Of a DNA stretch of 64,000 bases, positions 1-7,404 are shown in pieces. The notes under the pieces are model-generated. The model had not been told where the DNA came from and ran no database searches. It worked only from the letters and a program-made list of their open reading frames with translations. The translations under genes were made by a program, and so were the position numbers. This DNA is from Thermicanus aegyptius DSM 12793 (GTDB lineage: Bacteria > Bacillota > Bacilli > Thermicanales > Thermicanaceae), in assembly GCF_000510645.1 (NCBI RefSeq), contig NZ_KI783301.1, positions 829,410-893,409 on the forward strand. Direction: 5' to 3'. How positions within the stretch are numbered: the first letter of the stretch is position 1; every line of letters starts with the position of its first letter.

Positions 1-717
1 CTTGCCCTGCAAGCGGTTCAGGAAATCAGAGAGAGGGGAAGGCTTCCGATCCTGGTGGGTGGGACCGGGTTATATGTGAAAGCTCTTCTCTATTATCCCC
101 ATTATTCTTTCACTCCGGAGGGGAAAAGGGAGGAAATCCGGAAGAAATGGGAAGCGCTTGCCGCCCTCCATGGCTCCTTGGCCCTTCACCGGGAAGCGAT
201 GAAGGTGGATCCGAAGGCTGCCGGAAAGCTTCATCCCCATGATGCCCGGCGGCTGGTACGAATTCTGGAGGAGTATGAGCTTACCGGCAAACCTCCCAGT
301 CGGCGCATTCCGGAGCAGGAATTCCTCCGGTCTCCTTTTGATCTCCTCCTCATCGGGCTTACCTTAGAGCGAAAACATCTGTACCGACGGATTGAAGAGC
401 GGGTAGATCGGATGATGAACGAGGGTCTGTTGGAGGAAGTAAAACGGCTTCTTGCCGTTGGGGTTCCGAAAGAGTCAACGGCGATGCAGGGGTTGGGGTA
501 TAAAGAACTGATTCCTTATCTGGAAGGTAAAATCACCCTTACGGAAGCCGTTCAAGAGATGAAAAAACGAACTCGACAATTTGCCAAAAGGCAGCTTACT
601 TGGTTCCGCCACATGAACGGCATCCACTGGTTTTCCATGGAGGAGGAGGAGCGTGAGGATTCCCTCCATAAAATATTTCAGATTGTAGCAGGAAAGTTTC
701 ATTTCATGGAGAATTGA
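1..717 (+). CDS. miaA: tRNA dimethylallyltransferase, 5'-truncated by window edge
   Basis: MiaA transfers the dimethylallyl group of DMAPP to N6 of A37 in tRNAs reading U-initial codons. The reading frame is open from base 1, so the N-terminal P-loop part lies outside the window. Visible family features are the VGGTGLY segment near the truncated start, the HPHDARRLVR region that contacts tRNA, and the C-terminal stretch with MQGLGYKE and KRRTRQFAKRQLTWFR-like spacing (QFAKRQLTWFR), which is diagnostic. The gene ends 30 bases before hfq; the miaA-hfq pair is a common bacterial arrangement and the two are probably co-transcribed. Confidence in family is very high; only the start is missing. Confidence 0.97.
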   Translation, partial: LALQAVQEIRERGRLPILVGGTGLYVKALLYYPHYSFTPEGKREEIRKKWEALAALHGSLALHREAMKVDPKAAGKLHPHDARRLVRILEEYELTGKPPSRRIPEQEFLRSPFDLLLIGLTLERKHLYRRIEERVDRMMNEGLLEEVKRLLAVGVPKESTAMQGLGYKELIPYLEGKITLTEAVQEMKKRTRQFAKRQLTWFRHMNGIHWFSMEEEEREDSLHKIFQIVAGKFHFMEN

Positions 718-747
718 TATTCAAGTACATATGAGGGGGCTATCGGT

Positions 748-990
748 ATGAAACAGACGGTCAACATTCAAGATACCTTTCTTAATCAGGTGAGAAAAGA
801 AAATATCCCGGTTACCATTTACCTGGTCAACGGCTTTCAATTGCGGGGATTGATCAAAGGGTTCGATAACTTCACCGTCGTATTGGATTCGGAGGGGAAA
901 CAACAGCTGGTCTATAAGCATGCCATCTCTACGTTTACCCCCCTTCGTAACGTCAATTTAAACGTCAACACCGAAAGCAATAACGGGTAG
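748..990 (+). CDS. hfq: RNA chaperone Hfq
   Basis: This 80-residue Sm-like protein forms a hexameric ring that binds small RNAs and A-rich RNA. The Sm1 region carries the typical [18 protein letters not shown] start, the VNGFQLRG strand and the Sm2 signature YKHAISTF, all expected of Hfq. The C-terminal tail is short, as in Bacillales. The start codon follows a GGGGG-containing ribosome site after miaA. The downstream gene is the HesB-like candidate selenoprotein 64 bases away. Confidence 0.97.
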   Translation: MKQTVNIQDTFLNQVRKENIPVTIYLVNGFQLRGLIKGFDNFTVVLDSEGKQQLVYKHAISTFTPLRNVNLNVNTESNNG

Positions 991-1054
991 AAAAAATTTC
1001 TGCCGTTCTCATCCTCATCGGAGCATATTTTGCCAAAGAAAGCGGGGGCTAGGT

Positions 1055-1336
1055 GTGAAGATCACGGAGAAAGCGCGAAAAAAGCTGGAAGAGATGATCT
1101 CCGGGAAAGACCTCGTCTTGAGGGTTTTCATGACCGGTTATGCGTGAGACGGACCACAAATTCAATTGGCTCTGGATGAGACCTACTCAGAAGATCAGAT
1201 CCTCCTCATCGACGGAATCCGGGTGATCTTGGAGGAACCGATGGATACCTATTTGGAGAGGGCGACGTTGGATTACCGGGAAGGATTGCTGCAACGGGGA
1301 TTCTTTTTTCAGGGTGTGAAAGTGGCCGAATGTTGA
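1055..1336 (+). CDS. HesB/IscA-like protein with in-frame TGA, candidate selenoprotein
   Basis: The frame starts at GTG 1055 and runs 93 codons to TGA 1334-1336, interrupted only by TGA at 1145-1147 (codon 31). Around it the protein reads RVFMTGYA-[TGA]-DGPQIQLALDE, and after the TGA a full IscA/HesB-like sequence continues to a C-terminal cysteine. In HesB-like proteins this position, just before G-G-P or a similar GP motif, is Cys or selenocysteine, and HesB-like selenoproteins are an established bacterial family. A hairpin 26 bases after the TGA fits a bacterial SECIS (see separate entry). The ribosome site is weak (GGGGGCTAGG). The alternative is a pseudogene with one nonsense mutation, but no other damage is seen and the stop sits exactly at the redox residue. 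Probable role: Fe-S or redox protein. Whether the genome has selA/selB/selC/selD cannot be seen here. Confidence 0.72.
1165..1186 (+). promoter_or_regulatory. Candidate bacterial SECIS hairpin
   Basis: Bases CTC (1170-1172) and GAG (1178-1180) close a five-base loop TGGAT (1173-1177); GG/CC pairs extend the stem past one bulged A. The loop begins 26 bases after the in-frame TGA and has G at its second position. This fits the published bacterial SECIS rules (loop 16-37 bases from UGA, G early in a small loop). The stem is short, so this is supportive rather than conclusive. Confidence 0.45.
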
Positions 1337-1364
1337 TGGAAAGAAGGGTAAGATTAAAAAAATG

Positions 1365-1390
1365 GGGCAATCTAAGGATTGCCCTTTTTT
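1365..1390 (+). terminator. Rho-independent terminator after hfq/HesB-like gene
   Basis: GGGCAATC and GATTGCCC form an 8-bp perfect stem around a TAAG loop, followed by six T. It closes the miaA-hfq-HesB transcription unit. Confidence 0.9.
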
Positions 1391-1468
1391 GTTTCATCAG
1401 ACGAATTCCCGGTGTGATTTACGCAAGGTACAGGATCGGTAAAAAAAGGAAGAAAGGAGAAGGTGGAG

Positions 1469-1837
1469 ATGGCGGAAAAAAATCTGCTTGCCTTTTTTAA
1501 AAGCCCGGAGCAAGCGAAGGAAGCGAAGGAAATCTTAGAAAAAATCGGCGTTGATACGATACAAATCGATGACTTTAGTCGGTACCCGGCCGAGGATCGG
1601 GAGGATGTGAGGCAAACCTTATCCGGCGATTTTGCCGGCCTGGCCGATCTCACGGAAGAAAAGGTCCCCACCGGGAAAAATGAAGCAATCCTCATGGCTG
1701 CCGATCCTCTGTCGAGTGGAATGAGCGTTGGGAACGGGATTGTGACGGGATATCATATCCTCTTAACGGCTGTCATGGAGGAAGAAAAACATCAGGAAGC
1801 CATCAACATCGTGAGAGGTTTGGGAGCGATCATCTAA
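1469..1837 (+). CDS. Small hypothetical protein, 122 residues
   Basis: I do not assign a characterised function. The start ATG 1469 is preferred over GTG 1463 because an AGGAG ribosome site sits nine bases upstream of it. The N-terminus (AEKNLLAFFKSPEQAKEAKEI) looks like a small alpha/beta fold that senses or binds a partner, with an alternating strand-helix pattern and a second similar strand-helix near the C-terminus (GYHILLTAVMEEEKHQEA). Such proteins in Firmicutes are sometimes called general-stress or YflT-like, but I see no decisive motif. It stands alone between two terminators. It is soluble, with no signal peptide or transmembrane segment. Confidence 0.75.
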   Translation: MAEKNLLAFFKSPEQAKEAKEILEKIGVDTIQIDDFSRYPAEDREDVRQTLSGDFAGLADLTEEKVPTGKNEAILMAADPLSSGMSVGNGIVTGYHILLTAVMEEEKHQEAINIVRGLGAII

Positions 1838-1848
1838 TCTGGGGGGTT

Positions 1849-1868
1849 GCGTAAATTTACGCTTTTCG
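1849..1868 (+). terminator. Weak terminator
   Basis: GCGTA/TACGC stem around AATT, followed by TTTT, just after the small hypothetical gene. The stem is only five base pairs, so efficiency is uncertain. Confidence 0.4.
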
Positions 1869-1869
1869 A

Positions 1870-1898
1870 TTGCATTCCAGGGAGCGAGGTGGTATGAT
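1870..1898 (+). promoter_or_regulatory. Sigma-A promoter for the mecA-type gene
   Basis: TTGCAT at 1870-1875 and TATGAT at 1893-1898 are 17 bases apart, a good housekeeping promoter 65 bases upstream of the mecA start. Confidence 0.6.
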
Positions 1899-1962
1899 AT
1901 ATTATACAAAATTGTAGCTATTTCTTGCCCGTTACGCATGTCCACGTGAGGGAGGGAACGGA

Positions 1963-2565
1963 ATGCGAATTGAACGACTCACTTCGGATAAAGTACGGTT
2001 CTTCTTAACCTTCGACGATCTCATGGAACGCAACATCGATAAAGACGATTTATGGAAAGATCTCCCTAAGGTACATGAGTTGTTTAACGATATGATGGAG
2101 CAAGCCTATTACGAGGTAGGCTTCGAAGTGAATGGTCCGGTGGCGGTGGAGGTATTCGCCCTACCATCCCAGGGAATGATGGTGATCATTACCCGGGGCC
2201 GCACGCCGGCGAATCCTTCCGAAGAGATGGAAGACGTACAGGATGTCGACACGTTTGAACTGGAAGTCATGTTGGAAGAGCGGGAGGATCTGGTCTTTGC
2301 CTTCCGGGATTTTGAAGATTTGATTCGGGCTGCCCACCGAGTTCACCACCTGGTGGTAGAGGGCGGGAAGCTTTTCTTCTATAAAGGAATGTATATCCTT
2401 TATTTTGATCATCTGGATCTGGAGGAGGGGAATCTTCAACTTCTGATCTCCATTTTAGCCGAGTATGGAGAGATTCTTCCGGTCACGGAGGCCGTCCTTT
2501 CCGAGTATGGGAAATTAATCCTGGCGAACGATGCGGTAAAGGAATTAATTTTACGATTCCAATAA
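1963..2565 (+). CDS. mecA: MecA-family adaptor protein for ClpC
   Basis: MecA/YpbH proteins hand substrates such as ComK to the ClpCP protease and help assemble ClpC hexamers. The 200-residue protein has the family N-terminus MRIERLTSDKVRFFLTFDDL, a central acidic linker (about residues 85-105) and a C-terminal ClpC-binding domain of about 95 residues. It sits directly upstream of glutamate dehydrogenase, where B. subtilis has the paralogue ypbH (mecB) rather than mecA, so by position it may be the YpbH orthologue. A GGGAGGGAACGG ribosome site precedes ATG 1963, and a strong terminator follows. Confidence 0.92.
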   Translation: MRIERLTSDKVRFFLTFDDLMERNIDKDDLWKDLPKVHELFNDMMEQAYYEVGFEVNGPVAVEVFALPSQGMMVIITRGRTPANPSEEMEDVQDVDTFELEVMLEEREDLVFAFRDFEDLIRAAHRVHHLVVEGGKLFFYKGMYILYFDHLDLEEGNLQLLISILAEYGEILPVTEAVLSEYGKLILANDAVKELILRFQ

Positions 2566-2578
2566 AATAAAGAGAAAG

Positions 2579-2607
2579 GCACGTAACGGGTTGTTGCGTG
2601 CTTTTTT
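2579..2607 (+). terminator. Terminator after mecA-type gene
   Basis: GCACGTAAC pairs with GTTGCGTGC (nine pairs, one G-T) around GGGTT, followed by six T. Confidence 0.9.
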
Positions 2608-2638
2608 ACTTTTTCCCCGTGAAAAAAGGTGAAAGGAC

Positions 2639-2667
2639 TTCTCAGTAAAGTGAGCTAGGTGTATACT
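2639..2667 (+). promoter_or_regulatory. Possible promoter for gudB
   Basis: TTCTCA (2639-2644) and TATACT (2662-2667) are separated by 17 bases. The -10 is good and the -35 is moderate. Confidence 0.4.
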
Positions 2668-2723
2668 AAGTTCGTACTACTTTCATTGCATAGGCATAAG
2701 AAAACGTTCTGAGGTGGTTAGGG

Positions 2724-4016
2724 ATGATCGAACGAAAAGCGGCAGACCCGGTAAAAGAGGAAGGGGAGAAAAAGAAGGAAAATTTAAACCTTCTCACCTC
2801 GACTCAGATCATTATTCGGGAGGCCTTGGAAAAGTTAGGCTATCCTGAGCAGGTGTATGAACTGCTCAAAGAACCCATGCGCATGTTGACGGTTCGGATT
2901 CCTGTCCGCATGGATGACGGAAATGTAAAGATTTTTACGGGCTACCGTGCTCAACATAACGACGCCGTCGGACCCACCAAAGGGGGTGTCCGCTTTCACC
3001 CCGATGTTACTGAAGATGAAGTGAAAGCGCTATCAATATGGATGAGCTTAAAATCAGGGATCGTAGATCTTCCTTATGGAGGGGGGAAGGGAGGAATCGT
3101 CTGCAATCCTTCCGAACTCTCTTTCCGGGAGTTGGAACGGTTAAGTCGCGGATATGTCCGGGCGATCAGCCAAATCGTGGGCCCTACCAAGGATATTCCC
3201 GCCCCTGACGTGGCGACCAATTCACAAATCATGGCATGGATGATGGATGAATATAGTCACATCCGGGAATTTGATTCGCCGGGTTTTATCACGGGGAAAC
3301 CTTTGGTATTGGGAGGGTCCCACGGTAGGGAGACCGCCACCGCCAAGGGAGTAACCATCGTCATTCGGGAAGCCGCGAAACTGAAGGGAATCCCATTAGA
3401 GGGAGCCAGGGTCGTGATCCAGGGATTCGGCAATGCGGGGAGCTATCTGGCCAAATTTATGTATGATGCGGGGGCGAAAGTGATCGGCATCTCCGACGCC
3501 TATGGCGCCCTTTACGATGAAGAGGGGTTAGATATTGACTACCTTCTGGAGCGGAGAGATTCTTTCGGTACGGTGACACGCCTTTTTAAGGATACCATCA
3601 CCAATAAAGAATTGCTGGAGTTGGATTGTGATATTTTGGTTCCGGCAGCGATTGAAAATCAGATTACCGCCGAAAACGCGCCGAATATTAAGGCGAAGAT
3701 TATCGTTGAGGCAGCCAATGGCCCAACCACCTTAGAAGCCACCAAGATTTTAACCAAGCGGGGAATTTTGATCGTGCCCGACGTGCTGGCCAGTTCGGGA
3801 GGCGTAACGGTCTCTTATTTTGAATGGGTGCAGAATAATCAGGGATATTATTGGTCGGAGGAAGAGGTGGAGGAGAAACTGGAAAAGGTGATGGTCCGTT
3901 CCTTCCACAATGTATACAACACCGCCCAACAACGGGGAGTGGATATGCGCCTGGCCGCCTACATGGTGGGAGTGCGAAAGATGGCCGAAGCGGCTCGTTT
4001 CCGGGGCTGGGTATAA
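2724..4016 (+). CDS. gudB: NAD-type glutamate dehydrogenase
   Basis: It catalyses oxidative deamination of glutamate to 2-oxoglutarate and ammonium. At 430 residues it has the usual hexameric GDH length. Substrate-binding and catalytic lysines are visible: K86 in GPTKGGVR, K110, and the catalytic K122 in LPYGGGKGG. The C-terminal Rossmann domain has GFGNAG near residue 235. The gene order after a MecA-type gene and before prsW matches B. subtilis gudB. The short acidic/basic N-terminal extension (about 20 residues) is variable in this family. It has its own promoter and is followed by a strong terminator, so it is monocistronic. Confidence 0.95.
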   Translation: MIERKAADPVKEEGEKKKENLNLLTSTQIIIREALEKLGYPEQVYELLKEPMRMLTVRIPVRMDDGNVKIFTGYRAQHNDAVGPTKGGVRFHPDVTEDEVKALSIWMSLKSGIVDLPYGGGKGGIVCNPSELSFRELERLSRGYVRAISQIVGPTKDIPAPDVATNSQIMAWMMDEYSHIREFDSPGFITGKPLVLGGSHGRETATAKGVTIVIREAAKLKGIPLEGARVVIQGFGNAGSYLAKFMYDAGAKVIGISDAYGALYDEEGLDIDYLLERRDSFGTVTRLFKDTITNKELLELDCDILVPAAIENQITAENAPNIKAKIIVEAANGPTTLEATKILTKRGILIVPDVLASSGGVTVSYFEWVQNNQGYYWSEEEVEEKLEKVMVRSFHNVYNTAQQRGVDMRLAAYMVGVRKMAEAARFRGWV

Positions 4017-4063
4017 GGAAAAAGGAACGGTGAAAAAAGGTGAAAAAAGGAAGAAGCGCGTTA

Positions 4064-4092
4064 GCCCTCCGGACTGTAACGGAGGGTTTTTC
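4064..4092 (+). terminator. Terminator after gudB
   Basis: CCCTCCG and CGGAGGG pair perfectly around GACTGTAA, followed by TTTTT. Confidence 0.92.
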
Positions 4093-4173
4093 TCCGTCTT
4101 AAGATCGATGGGAAAGAAGTGAAAAATCTGTTACAATAAAACTATACATCCCATGCAAGGAGGATTCCCGGGA

Positions 4174-4896
4174 ATGTTCTCCGTGGTACTGACCGCATTT
4201 GCGCCCAGCGTTGCTTTTTTACTTTATTTTTATTTGAAGGACCGGACGGAACAGGAGCCTTTGGGGTTAGTGATTCGCCTCTTTCTTTTTGGGGGGGTGA
4301 TCGTATTTCCGGTGATGATCCTCCAGCACGTTCTGCTGACCGAAATAAGTAACCATCCGCTTTTTATGAGTTTTATCGCCACCGGATTGGTGGAAGAATT
4401 TTTTAAATGGCTTCTCTTCATGTTCTTTATTTACCATCATATCGAATTTAACGAGCGGTTTGACGCCATCGTATATAGTGTAGCCATTTCGATGGGATTT
4501 GCGACCTTGGAGAATTTCTTCTATCTTCTTCTTGACGGCATTTCCACCGCCTATTTGCGCGCCCTCTTTCCCGTTTCAGGGCATGCCCTGTTTGGGGTGC
4601 TGATGGGGTACTATATAAGTCGCGCCAAGTTTTCCGGCGAGGTAAAAAGAGAAAAGTTTTATCTCCTTCTTTCCCTTAGCGTTCCCTTCATTCTTCATGG
4701 GATCTATGATACCCTCCTCCTTTGGGTCGATCATTGGTTTTTGCTACTGCTCCCCTTCATGGGGTTTTGGTGGATGGTTGCCTTGAAAAAAGCGGAATCC
4801 ACGAACCTTCCTTCTAAAAATCTCACGGTTCGGCAAGACTATGGAAAGGAGATCTCCTTGGCAGGAGAAGGAGCCGGAAAGGGAGTGAATTCATGA
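4174..4896 (+). CDS. prsW: PrsW-type intramembrane metalloprotease
   Basis: PrsW makes the first cut in anti-sigma factor RsiW (or a similar substrate), releasing an ECF sigma factor under envelope stress. The 240-residue protein begins MFSVVLTAFAPSVAFL like B. subtilis PrsW. The start at 4174 fits an AAGGAGG site ten bases upstream. Family motifs are visible: EEFFKW (EExxK), ENFFY, SGHALFG and a late HGIYD, giving the Glu and His metal ligands, within about seven hydrophobic helices. The stop overlaps the ATG of the next small gene (ATGA). No sigma or anti-sigma gene is nearby. Confidence 0.92.
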   Translation: MFSVVLTAFAPSVAFLLYFYLKDRTEQEPLGLVIRLFLFGGVIVFPVMILQHVLLTEISNHPLFMSFIATGLVEEFFKWLLFMFFIYHHIEFNERFDAIVYSVAISMGFATLENFFYLLLDGISTAYLRALFPVSGHALFGVLMGYYISRAKFSGEVKREKFYLLLSLSVPFILHGIYDTLLLWVDHWFLLLLPFMGFWWMVALKKAESTNLPSKNLTVRQDYGKEISLAGEGAGKGVNS

Positions 4897-5051
4897 AAAA
4901 GGTGAAAGTTACGGTTCGTTGCAACCGCTGCGGGGAGGTTTATACCCTGCGCGGGAGAAGGGATAAGAACGGCCTCATTAAAACGGGATTCCGTAGATGT
5001 ATCTGCGATAACGCCGATGATTTTACCATTACCTCCGATCCCCATCCGTAA
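4893..5051 (+). CDS. Small zinc-ribbon-like protein, 52 residues
   Basis: This gene overlaps the prsW stop by four bases (ATGA) and is probably translationally coupled. It encodes a basic protein with a CNRC pair near residue 10 and a C-x-C pair (RRCICD) near residue 37, a likely four-cysteine zinc ribbon. GAGCCGGAAAGGGAG precedes it. The position matches where B. subtilis has sleB, between prsW and ypeB, but the product is unrelated to SleB. Function is unknown. Confidence 0.7.
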   Translation: MKKVKVTVRCNRCGEVYTLRGRRDKNGLIKTGFRRCICDNADDFTITSDPHP

Positions 5052-5154
5052 GTTTTCAAGGGGAAGATCCGTCTTCCATCCATTCTCGAATATGTATAAA
5101 AGAACTCCTCCCACCTCAGACTAAGGTAAGACGGTATATAAGGGAGGGTTTTCT

Positions 5155-6489
5155 TTGGGCAAAATCGCAACCATCCTCGTTCCGGTTCTGGCCGTCTCCC
5201 TGGTGGGGACATCCTATTGGGGGTATCGGGAGAATCAGGAAAAAAACTCTATTTTGATCAAAGCAGAAAATCAATACCAGCAAGGTTTTCACGATTTAAC
5301 CTTTTATATGGATTCATTGCATCGGGAGTTGGGAAAATCGATTGCCATGAACTCCCGGAGACAATTGGGCCCCTGTCTTACCAATGTATGGCGCTTATCC
5401 TATGCGGCCCAAAATGGCGTCGGACAGCTCCCCCTTACCTTAATGCCCTTTAACAAGACGGAGGAATTCCTCTTCAAGATGGGGGATTTCTCCTTCCGGA
5501 CGGCAACCAGGGATTTAGAGAAAGAACCCCTGACCTCTTCCGAGTGGAAAACCTTAAAAAATCTTTATGCCCGTTCCGGGGAGATCGTGCAAGAACTGAG
5601 AAAGGTGGAGCAGGCCATTTATGACAAGAAACTGAGATGGATGGACGTGGAGCAGGCGATCGCCACGGAAGATAAAAAGATGGATCATACGATCATCGAT
5701 GGGTTTAAATGGATTGATCAACGGGTGGATGGGTTTCGGGAGATCGATTTCGGGATGAATACCACCTCCAGTGAAGAGATCCAGATCAAACGCCTGGAGA
5801 ATCTCACGGGGGAAGAGATCTCTCCGGAGGAAGCGAAGCAAAAGGCATTAACTTTTACCGGGATCAAAACTCCAAGGAAGGTAAAGGTGACTGCTGTGGA
5901 TAAAAAAGGAGTCTATCCGGTCTATGATATCTCTATTCTAAACGGTGATGACTCATCTACCTTGGTGGAGGTGACGAAGAGGGGAGGACGGCTTCTCTGG
6001 ATGATGAACACCCGACCGATTAAGGCGGCTCGTCTATCCATAGAAAATGGAGAAGTGAAGGCATACCGGTTCTTGCTTTCCCACGGGTGGGATGGAATGG
6101 AAAATGTGAAGACGGAAAGACAGGATAATACAGCGATCTATACCTATGCTCCCAGAGAAGGTGGAATCCTCCTATACCCCGATGTGATTACGGTAAAGGT
6201 CGCTTTAGACCGGGGGGATGTGGTGGGAATTCAAGCCCAGAACTATGTGGCCAATCATCGGAAACGGAATCTTCCAAAGCCAACTCTTTCGGTTCAAGCG
6301 GCGGAGAAGAGATTAAATCCCAATTTTAGGGTGGAAGAACGTTCCTTGGCCTTAGTTCAGAATGAACGGAATGAAGAGGTTTTGGTCTACGAATTTGTCG
6401 GCAAAGTGGACAAGACGGACTATCAGGTTTTTATCAACGCAAAGAACGGGGAAGAAGAGAAAATCGACCATTTGGATTATGTTTCGTAA
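5155..6489 (+). CDS. ypeB: Spore germination/SleB-stabilising protein YpeB
   Basis: In Bacillus, YpeB is required for localisation and stability of the spore cortex-lytic enzyme SleB and is degraded on germination. The 444-residue protein starts at TTG 5155 behind AGGGAGG. It has one N-terminal membrane anchor (about residues 5-22), a family-specific N-terminal domain and C-terminal PepSY repeats (around EISPEEAKQKALTFTG and VEVTKRGG). The usual partner sleB is not adjacent here; the 52-residue zinc-ribbon gene occupies that place. It is expected to be made in the forespore, though I see no clear sigma-G promoter. Confidence 0.92.
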   Translation: MGKIATILVPVLAVSLVGTSYWGYRENQEKNSILIKAENQYQQGFHDLTFYMDSLHRELGKSIAMNSRRQLGPCLTNVWRLSYAAQNGVGQLPLTLMPFNKTEEFLFKMGDFSFRTATRDLEKEPLTSSEWKTLKNLYARSGEIVQELRKVEQAIYDKKLRWMDVEQAIATEDKKMDHTIIDGFKWIDQRVDGFREIDFGMNTTSSEEIQIKRLENLTGEEISPEEAKQKALTFTGIKTPRKVKVTAVDKKGVYPVYDISILNGDDSSTLVEVTKRGGRLLWMMNTRPIKAARLSIENGEVKAYRFLLSHGWDGMENVKTERQDNTAIYTYAPREGGILLYPDVITVKVALDRGDVVGIQAQNYVANHRKRNLPKPTLSVQAAEKRLNPNFRVEERSLALVQNERNEEVLVYEFVGKVDKTDYQVFINAKNGEEEKIDHLDYVS

Positions 6490-6559
6490 ATCTTTTTACT
6501 CCTTTTCCAAGGCCGTTATGATAAAATAGAGTCATCACGGCATGGAGAGGAGCAAGAAG

Positions 6560-7231
6560 ATGTTTCCGTCTGTTGGGCAGAAGATTCAATTAGAACCCAT
6601 CCTGCAAGAAGGAAAAAAGGAGAAGGTTTACAGCAGCCGTGTAGCCGACATCCCGAATACGAAGACCTTTCACATTGAGCTGCCGATCGATCCATCGGGG
6701 AGTACGGAACTTTTTCCCAGCGGAACGGAATTTACCTGTTGGTTTATAGGAGAAGACGGGGGACAGTATCGATTTCGAACTCGATTGATGGATCGAACTC
6801 GGGATCCTATCCCTTTATGGATCATGGAAAGGCCGATGGATCATGAGATTGAGCGTTCCCAACGGCGGCACCATCTTCGGGTAGAAGCGCACCTGGATCT
6901 GGCCGTAAAGAGCCTGAACGAAGCAAGGCCATATCATTATATCACCCAAACCTTAGACGTAAGCGGAGGGGGACTCTCTTTCTTCTGTCCATCTTCCCAT
7001 GAGATTCAAAAAGGGGACCGTCTCAGGGGTTTTCTCCCCTTTCATGTGAAAAATGAGGGGATGTACCATGTGGACTTCGTGGGAGAAGTGGTTCGTCTTT
7101 TTTATCCTGAGAGAGCGGAGGTGGAGGTGGCGTCGGTGAAATTTCATTCCATACGGGAACGGGATATGGAAGCCCTGGTTCGCTACACCTTTCAGCGCCA
7201 GATCGAACTTTATAAGAAGGAAAACGATTAA
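6560..7231 (+). CDS. ypfA: PilZ-domain c-di-GMP receptor, YpfA/YcgR-like
   Basis: YpfA (DgrA) slows flagellar motility when c-di-GMP is bound. The PilZ domain shows both ligand motifs: the RSQRRHHLR stretch (RxxxR) near residue 105 and DVSGGGLSF (D/NxSxxG) near 135. An N-terminal YcgR-like beta domain precedes it. ATG 6560 is chosen because GGAGAGGAG lies seven bases upstream; an ATG at 6542 overlaps that site. Position between ypeB and cmk matches B. subtilis. Confidence 0.9.
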   Translation: MFPSVGQKIQLEPILQEGKKEKVYSSRVADIPNTKTFHIELPIDPSGSTELFPSGTEFTCWFIGEDGGQYRFRTRLMDRTRDPIPLWIMERPMDHEIERSQRRHHLRVEAHLDLAVKSLNEARPYHYITQTLDVSGGGLSFFCPSSHEIQKGDRLRGFLPFHVKNEGMYHVDFVGEVVRLFYPERAEVEVASVKFHSIRERDMEALVRYTFQRQIELYKKEND

Positions 7232-7244
7232 AAAAATCGATTCG

Positions 7245-7273
7245 TTGCCCATATCAAAAGAGTGTGATAGAAT
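7245..7273 (+). promoter_or_regulatory. Sigma-A promoter for the cmk leader
   Basis: TTGCCC (7245-7250) and TAGAAT (7268-7273) are separated by 17 bases. Transcription would start near 7280, giving a leader of about 125 bases before cmk. Confidence 0.6.
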
Positions 7274-7321
7274 AAAGCCATAACGGCTAAAGTTTTAGGG
7301 ATTGCCTCGATGATGGAGATG

Positions 7322-7375
7322 ATGTAGGAAGAGTTCTACATACACGTAGAAAAGCAGGCTATTCCCTGCTTTTTA
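7322..7375 (+). promoter_or_regulatory. Leader with alternative hairpins and terminator before cmk
   Basis: ATGTAG (7322-7327) pairs with CTACAT (7336-7341). TTCTAC (7334-7339) pairs equally well with GTAGAA (7346-7351). The two hairpins share bases and exclude each other. The second also consumes the first bases of the following stem AAAAGCAGG/CCTGCTTTT (7350-7373), which looks like a terminator ending in T-rich sequence. This is the layout of a transcription attenuator. The sensed signal is unknown. Confidence 0.5.
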
Positions 7376-7404
7376 TTTGTGAAGCAATGGGGTGTAGGGG
7401 AGAG

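Noticed and set aside
1145..1147. TGA codon as proof that the HesB-like gene is a pseudogene
   Set aside because: The stop is the only lesion, sits at the Cys/Sec position of the family and is followed by a SECIS-like hairpin, so selenocysteine fits better.
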